NCBI RefSeq assembly: GCF_050624435.1
Contig: NC_134537.1
Coordinates: 11,652,584-11,716,583 of the forward strand
Direction: 5' to 3'
Source: Tenrec ecaudatus
Lineage: Eukaryota > Chordata > Mammalia > Afrosoricida > Tenrecidae
Length of the DNA: 64,000 bases
Numbering within the stretch: position 1 is the stretch's first letter; each line of letters opens with the position of its first letter. Positions 56,601-64,000 of this stretch are shown piece after piece. Position numbers and translations under genes: made by a program. The notes under the pieces are model-generated. The model was given only the letters and a program-made list of their open reading frames with translations. It had not been told where the DNA came from and did not search any database.

Positions 56601-58257
56601 CGGATTCACGAAAGGGCAACCAAATGTCCTTCCTTTATAAAAGCTACAGAATGATTTCTTTTTTAAAAACACGGCCCCATGACAGCTTCCTGTGTCATCA
56701 TAGAGCCTAGCAGATGGGTCCCGGGTCCTCCAAAGGATGGGCTGCTTCTTCTCTATGACCACCTCATCTTATCTGTAGCCCGGGGACAAGTGGGCTCTGT
56801 TCCATTGTAACTTTGTCCCCTGCCCTGGCCAAAGATGATTGGCTCCCAAGTGCACCTCTGACTCAACATGAACCCAGTCCCATTCTGGACTGGGACCAGC
56901 GGATTCTTCCTCTAACATGTGGGCGGCTGTGAAATCCCATGGCCAAGATGCTCTCATGAAGAGGCTGGTGGCTGTGGAGGCCTGTGGATGCCCAGAGGAA
57001 ATGGGATCAGAAAAGGAGGAGACAGAGAGAAGCAGAGATGAGCAAGCACCAGAGAGGTGAAGCTACAGGGCACGTAAGAGGGGTGCCATCCTCCATTCCT
57101 GAGTCCAGCACCCACGTGGGAGGACATAGGCTGTCCTTCAGTCTTTGAGTTCTACGTCTCCCTACAGAAACCCCAGCCTACGGAGCTCTGACTAAAGAAG
57201 AGGAGATGATACTCTGTTGGCATCATGGTGTTGTGCTTGGAAAAGATTGAAAGAGCTCGCTTAGCTTTAAAGAAACAATGTTCCAAATGATGTTCACAAA
57301 GGGGAGCTTTCAAGACACAAAGTAAAAAAAATTAAATTGAAAAAATACATAATCCTTCCTTCCCTTCTTCCGGGGTCAGTTCATCAAACAGCCAGTAGGC
57401 AGCCCTTCCCTTCTCTTCCCCTCCCTGTCCGTTCGCTCCCTGCCCACCCCTTCCCTTCTCAGGGCGGGTGTGTGGGCACAGTGGCAGCTGGGCTTGGGAG
57501 CCTATGTGGTGGGTAGCGTGGCGGCGAAAGTCCGTGCTGACAGGGAGATGGAGCACATAAACAGGTGTGACGAAGATCATGGGAGAGACCTTTCTTGCCG
57601 AGAGAGAAGGGATTTGTGGATCAGAAAGAGAAAAGCCAGAAATGAATTTAGGATATTCGGCTGTCGCTGAAGGCATCGGTGTAAAGGCAGGGGTCTCTCA
57701 TAGAGACGTAACACGTGTTTTTATGAGAACACGGTCATGTGTGAAGAGGACATGCATGTAGACAGACGTGGGTACACACAAACGTGCACAGGCATCGATT
57801 TCCGATTTCTGATCACCGAGACTCCCAGACACAATAACAACACAGAAGCCAACAGTCACCGAGCACCCGGATGGCCCAGTCTTTGTCTCCAAGTGTCCTC
57901 CACTGCAGACCTCCTTGGAGAAAAAGTCCACTCTAAGCCCGAGGCAGAGAAATGTCGAGTGCAGGGACAGTCCCCGCATGAGAATGGGAAGGAAGGCACA
58001 GGGTCAGGTCGTTGGGTAAATTCTCTTCCAGCTTTCCAGGGACGTAGGCAGCGATCATTTCTGGGGGCTGAGGATGAGGGCACGGTGCCCTCGTGGCGGG
58101 TCCAAAGAACAGACAGGAAGCCGGCACCTTCAGGGTAGAGGGAAGTGAGGCGCAGACCAATGGCTGAGCTATCTGAGGTTTGAGCAGTTAGGGATGGAGG
58201 GGGAGACAAGTCAGCACTTTCAAACTTTCTGTTCCCTGAATTAGATCTGCTTTTTTG

Positions 58258-58303
<46 letters not shown>

Positions 58304-58624
58304 CATTCTGGTCCTCCAGTTTGCTGTTGACTGGACAGACAGAAAGGCGCTGTGGTCCTGCTGCCCATCCCTATTTGGAATGAAGGCCTGGGCTCTTTCA
58401 GGTGGATGACTGCAGACACAATAGGTGGGGGGAGGGTCACAGGTTGCATGGACCACAAAAGAGGGACTTCCCAGGCAAGTGTCCGAATTCCAGGCATGAA
58501 GAGGAGATCCGGCCAGCATGAGAAACATTTTCTTTTTACTTTTAATCACAGCAATAAAAGTCCTTGGTGAACAAATGAGTCCCCAATATCATCAGCAACC
58601 CTGGGAGAATCAAGTGAAATAAAA
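56601..58624. other. Unique DNA
   Basis: No repeat other than a (TG)n run. The 213-residue antisense frame at 57856-58497 is carried by the (TG)n (a Thr-His repeat) and is not a gene. Confidence 0.45.
58259..58299. repeat. (TG)n microsatellite
   Basis: About 20 uninterrupted TG units. Confidence 0.97.
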
Positions 58625-59568
58625 AACTGAACTCACTCCCATTGAGTCGATTCTGACGCATCGTGACTCTAAAGGGCAGTTGGACTCCCTGTGTAGGTTT
58701 CTGAGGCTACACTTTTTTTTAATTCATTTTATTGGGGGCTTGTACAGCTCTTACCACAATCCATACATACATGCTTTCTTTGTTTTTTCTTTTTTAAATC
58801 ATTTCATTGGGGGCTCGTACAGCTCTTATCACAATCCATACATCCATGTGCCAAGCACTTTTGTACACTTGTTGCCATCAACATTCTCAAAACATTTTCT
58901 TTCTACTTGTGCCCTTGGGATCAGCTCATTTCTCTCCTCCCCCACCCTCCCTCCCTCACAAATCCTTGATAATTTAGAAAAAAAATTCTTTTCGTGTCTC
59001 ACACTGACTGCTGTCTCCCTTCACCCACTTTTCTGTTGCCCATCCCCCTGGGAGGGGGTTATATGTAGATCATTGTGATAGGTTCCCCGTTTCTCCACCC
59101 ACCTTTCCCTTCCCCTCCTGGTATCTCTACTCTCATTATTGGTCCTGAGGGGTTTATCTGTTCTGTATCCCCTGTGTTTCCAGCTCTGATCTATACCAGT
59201 GTACAGGCTCTGGCCTAGTCGGTTTTGTGAGGTAGAATTGGGGTCATGATAGTGGGGGAGGGGGCAAAGCATTAAAGAACTAGAGGAAGGTTGTAGGTTG
59301 CATTGGTGCTATACTGCACCCTGACTGACTGGTCTCTTCCCTGTGACCTTCTGTAAGGGGATGTCCAGTTGCCGACAGGTGAGCTTTGGGTCTCCACTCC
59401 ACACTCCCCCTTATTCACAATACGATTTTTTGTTCTGGGTCTTTGATGAGGTTGTAGCTCCACAGGAGTAGAAAGCCTCGTCTTTCTCCGGAGGACTGGC
59501 TGGAGGCTGTGAACTGCTGGCTTTATAGTAAGCAGCCCAACACGTACCCAGCACACCACCAGGGATAG
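58625..59568 (-). mobile_element. AfroSINE split by an L1
   Basis: 58625-58711 (aactgaactcactcccattg to 'ggtttctgaggctacac') and 59448-59568 ('gaggttgtagctccacagga' to 'cacaccaccaggg') are the two halves. Confidence 0.85.
58712..59447 (-). mobile_element. L1 3' UTR with duplicated terminus inside an AfroSINE
   Basis: Two 3' termini in tandem: tttattgggggcttgtacag (58730) and ttcattgggggctcgtacag (58804), then the rest of the antisense 3' UTR to 'ttttttgttctgggtcttt'. Confidence 0.85.
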
Positions 59569-59756
59569 AAGACCTCAACGTGAAATAAAATGCCCTCTAA
59601 ATCCTAGGAGAATTCCAACCAGTTGCTGTGGAGTAAATGCCGGACCATGATGATCTGTGGGTGTCAGAGTCCAACAACGGCACTTTTTAAATCAATTACC
59701 AGGCCTTCCAGATCCAACAAAATCACCAGTCCCGTAGAACAAGCACACCTTTCTTA

Positions 59757-60015
59757 CGATGAAGACTGAAGGGGCCATGGACTGTTGAGAGAACAAACAA
59801 ATCCATCTTGGTAGAAGGACAGTCTGAGAGCTACTTAGAGGCAAGGACAGCCAGGCTGCATCTCCTAGGCTTTGGACATGCTGTCGGGAGAGACCCGCCC
59901 CTGGGGAATATCCTGTTTGGTAAAGTAGGGGGTCAGGAGGGGTTGAGACAGTGGCTGCACCCATGGCCTCAAAACGTAAGAGCTGCTGTACCTGGGTCGC
60001 TGTGAGTCGGACACC
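59757..60015 (+). mobile_element. RTE LINE, 3' end
   Basis: 'gagagaacaaacaaatccat cttgg', 'ttagaggcaaggacagcc', 'gacagtggctgcacccatgg', tail 'gggtcgctgtgagtcggaca'. The tail is the sequence AfroSINEs share. Confidence 0.75.
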
Positions 60016-60883
60016 AACCACAAAAGAATGAATAACAAAACTAAACGGGAAATCTTAACGCGATCACAGGAAAGCGAGGAAAGGAAATTTTAGGATGATG
60101 TCTCTTTGTCACTCTTAATTGTACATCTTGCATAAGGTTCGAATGTCTTTGCCTTCTGCATGAATCACTTTGACTATGATTTTGTTTCAATGGGTCAGTG
60201 ACCTCGGCCTCCCCCTCAGCTCATCAAAGTACTGAACACTCAACTTCTCTCCCTTGCTTCTCCGCTATGGCTTGAAGCGCTGGAAAAAAGAAAAGCGGTG
60301 TGCTCCTTCCGTGTTACTGATTTTTCATCAGGCCTCTTCGTTTTCCATACCCACATTAGCCAGAGTATTTAGATTAATTAGATATACTCACTGGATAGAC
60401 ATCATTGCTTTTGCAAACTACCTCTTTATTACAGAAACACTGTCGGTCTGATCTGATTTTCAATTTGGTTGAATTATTTCAGCCCAACTTCGGTGGGTCC
60501 AAAAATGACTTTCTGTGGCTAACATAGGGGGCGGGTGCATTTCTAGGGGTATACTCTCCCCTCTCAGATCTCCAAGAATAACTCTCACTTGACTTCTACT
60601 TCTACTATTGAATTGGAAGAGAGTTGAGGGACTGTGTACAAATGCACACATGAAGGTCTGACCATGGCTGCCAGGTGAAATTCCAGATTCAACCCAGGCA
60701 CTAAACCTATCTATCACCATAAATGTCTTAACACTGAGTGTAACGTTCGAAACCCCGGACTCTAATTATGCCCCGACTCTCATGCTAAGCGAAATGCAAC
60801 ACTGGGCCTCACCCTGATGCTCAATCTCCTTCCCTAACTAAATCTTAACCTACACCTCAATTCTGCTGCATCAGGATTAGAGG
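60016..60883. other. Unique DNA
   Basis: Nothing recognised between two RTE fragments. Confidence 0.35.
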
Positions 60884-61360
60884 AGGCTAATGAACAACCT
60901 GCGATTCACACAACCTTGCTTGCTGAAAGCAAGAACCTGAAGCACTTGCTGATGAAGATCAAGGATTGCAGCCTTCAGTATGGATTACAACTCAAGGTAA
61001 AGAAGACCAAAGTTCTCACACCTGGACCAGTAGGTAACAGCATGATAAATGGAGACAAGGTGGAAGTCGTCAATGATTTTGTCTCGCTTGGGTCCACAAT
61101 CAATGCTCGTGGAGGTAGTAGGCGTCAAGGGAGCAAAAGATAGGTTGCATTAGGTAAATCTGCTGGATGATATCCCTGGAAAGTATTGAAAAGTAAAGCC
61201 GTTACTATGAAGACTGACCTGAGCCAGGATGTTTTCGATTGCCTCATCAGCATGTGAAAGCTGGGCCTTGAATAAAGAAGACCCAAGAAGAGTCAACGTA
61301 TTTGAACTGTGGCACTGGAGGAGAAACGGGAAGTACCGCAGGCTGCTGAAGTAAGTCAAG
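60884..61360 (+). pseudogene. RTE LINE, reverse transcriptase C-terminal region
   Basis: 'gatgaagatcaaggattgca gcc', a frame with KHLLMKIKD, QYGLQLKVKKTKVL, VNDFVSLGSTINARG (60955-61120), then stops. It ends 'tttgaactgtggcactgg', the point in the element where the 59757-60015 fragment begins. Confidence 0.75.
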
Positions 61361-61639
61361 AGGGTGTCTCTTCTGCTCCCTCCTTTGCTGCGTCTGCTCC
61401 GCCCCGCTAGCCTGCCAGCAGATCCCTCACCTCCTTCACGTCTTTCCTCCACTGTCATCTTCTCAGTGTGACTTGGCCTGGGTTCAGCAGGCAACCTCAT
61501 TCTGACCACCTCTGTCTTCCTGTATCACCATGAGCCACACATCCATTTTACCCCCAGGCTTCTCTCTCCTTGTCCCTGGGCCCGTGAGCCCCATGAGTAT
61601 GGGGTACCAGCCCCCACAATCGAATGGGTCCAAGAGGCG

Positions 61640-62080
61640 GGTGTGCAATTGGGGTAAATTAAAGAGACATCACACAAGATCAAGCGCACAAGAGGTCTCC
61701 TTCACAGTCATGACTTCAGGAGCCAGGTCTCCACAGAGACAGTCACCATATTTCCAACCAAGGCTTACATACACTCTCAACCTGTGGGTCGTGACCCCTT
61801 TGGGGGTCAAACGACCCTTTCACAGGGGTTGCCCGATTCATAACAGTAACAAAATAACAGTTAGGAAGTAGCGATGAAAATAATTTTATGGTTGGGGGGG
61901 TCACTACAACATGAGGAACTGTTCAAAGGGTCGTGGCATTAGGAAAGTTGAGAACCACTGTTCTAGGGACATGCAAGTGCCCCTAATTACAGGTAACCAG
62001 AGATATAGCAAAGTGGGCTGTACCCTAACCCTAAAAGTCCCTGAGTACATTGGAAGAGTAACCCAACACCAGTGCTCAGG
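61640..62080 (-). mobile_element. ERV LTR, family A, degenerate, with SPIN inside
   Basis: 'accaaggcttacata' before and 'gggacatgcaagtgccccta' after the SPIN match the TATA-proximal region of 43150-44811. Outer limits uncertain. Confidence 0.5.
61775..61960 (+). mobile_element. SPIN hAT transposon, short form
   Basis: 'ctcaacctgtgggtcgtgac' to gttgagaaccactg (61960). The first few bases of the 5' end are eroded, so the 8-bp duplication is not readable. Confidence 0.9.
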
Positions 62081-62559
62081 GCAGGTGAGGGGGGTAGCTG
62101 TCTTCAGAGCCTAGAAAAGCAATAGCGCATGACTGCCTCTGCAGTTCAAGCTGCCGGCTACTAGCAATCAGCCATGTGCTCGTAAGAGGCAACCTGAAGA
62201 TAGCTCTATTATTGGAGGATATAATAGGGAACATTATTAATTATGAGAATGTGATAGGGACTCACCTCCAACTCACAAGGGTGAAGGCTTCCCTCCACCC
62301 CAAGAAACCCATCCGAATACACTCTTCCCATTGTCCTCTGCTCCCCACACATGACAACGGAACCGTTCACCTATCTACTACTCACTCTGGGCCACCTGCT
62401 TCCAGATCGAGCCCACTGGCCACTCGTGACTCTATGACACGCAGAAAGTGTCTAGTCCACGAGGAGAACAGTCGACACCAATCTCTGTGTTTGGCGTTCT
62501 CCTGTTGAAAATGTTACATGGATTGTAAGCTTGAAGGGTCGAATATAGTGGGAGAAATT

Positions 62560-62900
62560 GTTTGGTAACAAGATGGGGTAGAAAGGGGGAAGCGATCACA
62601 AGGATCTACATAAAACCCCCTCCCTAGGGGATGGACGACAGAAAAGTGAGTGAGGGGAGACGTCGGACAGTGTAAGACATGACAAAATAATAATAATTTA
62701 TAAATTATCAAGGGTTCATGAGGTAGGTGGGGCAGGGAGGGAGGGGAAAAAATGAGGAGCTGATGCCAGGGGCTCAAGCAGAAAGCAAATGTTTTGAGAA
62801 GATGAGGGCAACCAACGTACAAACGTGCTGGATCCAATGGATGGAGGTATGGATTGTGATGAGAGTTGTATGAGCCCCCAATAAAATGATTTTTTAAAAA
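62560..62900 (+). mobile_element. L1 3' terminus
   Basis: 'gtagaaagggggaagcgatc' to 'gcccccaataaaatgatttt' and an A-rich tail. Clean copy near the family consensus. Confidence 0.85.
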
Positions 62901-64000
62901 CAATTTTAAACAAATTTGTATTGAAGAAGCAAAAAAAAAGAAAAGAAAAAGTATTCAGTGAGTACTTTATGAGGAGTGAGGGAGGGAGGGAGGGAGGGAG
63001 TGAAAGGAGCCAGTCTGGCTGATGCGCAGCGGGCCAAGAGGAACGGGATAAGGTGAGGCTGCCAGGTAACCAGTGCTTATTTGAAGCTACTGCAGACCTT
63101 CAAGGGTGGTGCCAACAGCTGCGGTGGCATGTAGCCCACACCTGCCCTCCTATGCTTTTCAGGACTTGCCCCCAGCACCCCTCCGCTGTGACTGTCGGTG
63201 GTTGAGAGCTTGCTACTGGGTCTCAGAGAAGGCTGCCAAAGTTTGAAGGGCCCTCCACCCAACCATGTGTCCCCTTCGCAGAACGAGCCCAAATGCAATG
63301 ACTCAGGGTAGAAGTCTAAAGACCCGACCCTCTGAACCCAAGTGAAAACAGCTCCAAAGCAGCCCCCACCCCCCCACCCCCAGCTCCAGAGCCCCTTTGG
63401 GATCGACAGTTGCAGCTCCTCTCGCAGTTCAGTGCTTCCCTGCTCTTCCCACGTCTCTCTCACAGGCGGTGACCACAGAACCACTTCCCTGAAAACCTTC
63501 CTGCGTGCAAACACCATCTGCACCTCAGAGTGTGAGCCTCGGGGACCTGGCTTGCAACCGCTGCTGTCAAGAAGCCGTGTGGGGAAAGTGAACTGTTCAA
63601 ATGGGACCTTGGGGTTAGCTACCTCCAACCTGGCCAGCGGTGCGAGCCCCACTGCCGGCCAGCGGCAAAGTGCACATCGTCCTTGGCAGGGCAGAAGCCC
63701 CACCTGTCACTTTGGGTGAGCTGGGTCGGTACACAGAAGAGAGGAATGCCCTGGTAAGTCAAGGTACCAGGCCTGTCAGGAATGCAAAGAGTAATGGTAA
63801 GGAAAATGGAACTGGGTGGCTATGGAAGCCTTTGAAGCATTGGAGAAAGACAACCCCAAGGGTCAAAGTCAGGGGGCCTTGACGGCAACATAGGAAGGCT
63901 TGAACATCCTGCTTCCAGGGGGCAGGAGAGCTGATGGGACCAGGGAAGATGAGGGAGGCTAGCAACGAGTCATTGCCACAATCCAGACTAGGGATGGAGC
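62901..64000. other. Unique DNA with a (GGGA)n run
   Basis: (GGGA)n at 62979-63000. Overlapping frames of 208 (-, 63077-63703) and 125 (+, 63342-63719) residues are Pro/Gly/Ser-rich with no domain; probably open by GC content. Confidence 0.4.

Noticed and set aside
57856..58497. 213-residue antisense frame
   Set aside because: Carried by the (TG)n microsatellite, which reads as a Thr-His repeat without stops.
63077..63703. 208-residue antisense frame near the window end
   Set aside because: GC-rich, low-complexity, overlapped by another long frame on the + strand, and no splice or start context; not enough to call a gene.
1..64000. CCR8 and XIRP1, neighbours of CX3CR1 in human
   Set aside because: No second seven-transmembrane frame and no Xin-repeat frame was seen; they probably lie outside the window.

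Overview
This window is mammalian nuclear DNA with one recognisable protein-coding gene, the fractalkine receptor CX3CR1, whose whole coding exon lies at 19405-20475 on the + strand. Everything else I can support is intron, flank and a dense, heavily nested layer of transposable elements. The repeats point to an afrotherian: there are about 20 AfroSINEs (tRNA-derived SINEs with an RTE-type 3' tail) and RTE-clade LINEs. At least five SPIN (SPace INvader) hAT transposons are also present. Among afrotherians SPIN was reported from tenrecs, so the best guess is a tenrec such as Echinops. This is recalled knowledge plus what I read in the sequence; no database was searched.

Layout. 1-19395: upstream flank and presumed 5' intron of CX3CR1, with AfroSINEs, three solo LTRs of one ERV family, a 2.4 kb antisense RTE LINE (11413-13872) and a 500 bp SPIN (4832-5331). 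19396-20475: the CX3CR1 coding exon with branch point and 3' splice site. 20476-22770: 3' UTR region, where a sense L1 3' end brings in the first AATAAA signals. 22771-33280: L1 3' ends, an old L1 ORF2 remnant and ERVL-type LTRs inserted into each other up to four layers deep. 33440-38890: two RTE copies, one rearranged by 5' inversion, both interrupted by L1. 39223-44811: L1 3' ends including a dimer with a perfect target duplication, a decayed mariner transposase copy, and an LTR split by an L1 and a SPIN. 44812-56600: unique DNA, L1 3' UTRs, an old L1, SPINs. 56601-64000: mostly unique DNA with one L1-split AfroSINE, RTE fragments, an LTR with a SPIN, and a last L1 3' end.

The most unusual signal is structural. 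Many copies of the dominant L1 family end in two head-to-tail copies of the 3' terminus. In the best cases the pair sits inside a single target-site duplication, and one copy joins the 3' ends of two different L1 subfamilies. This looks like recurrent end-to-end template jumping by L1 reverse transcriptase. Other points of interest are the set of horizontally acquired SPIN/hAT copies with diagnostic 8-bp duplications, a twin-primed RTE, repeated L1 integration at one site inside AfroSINEs, and two extra N-glycosylation sequons in CX3CR1. CCR8 and XIRP1, the neighbours of CX3CR1 in human, were not found.
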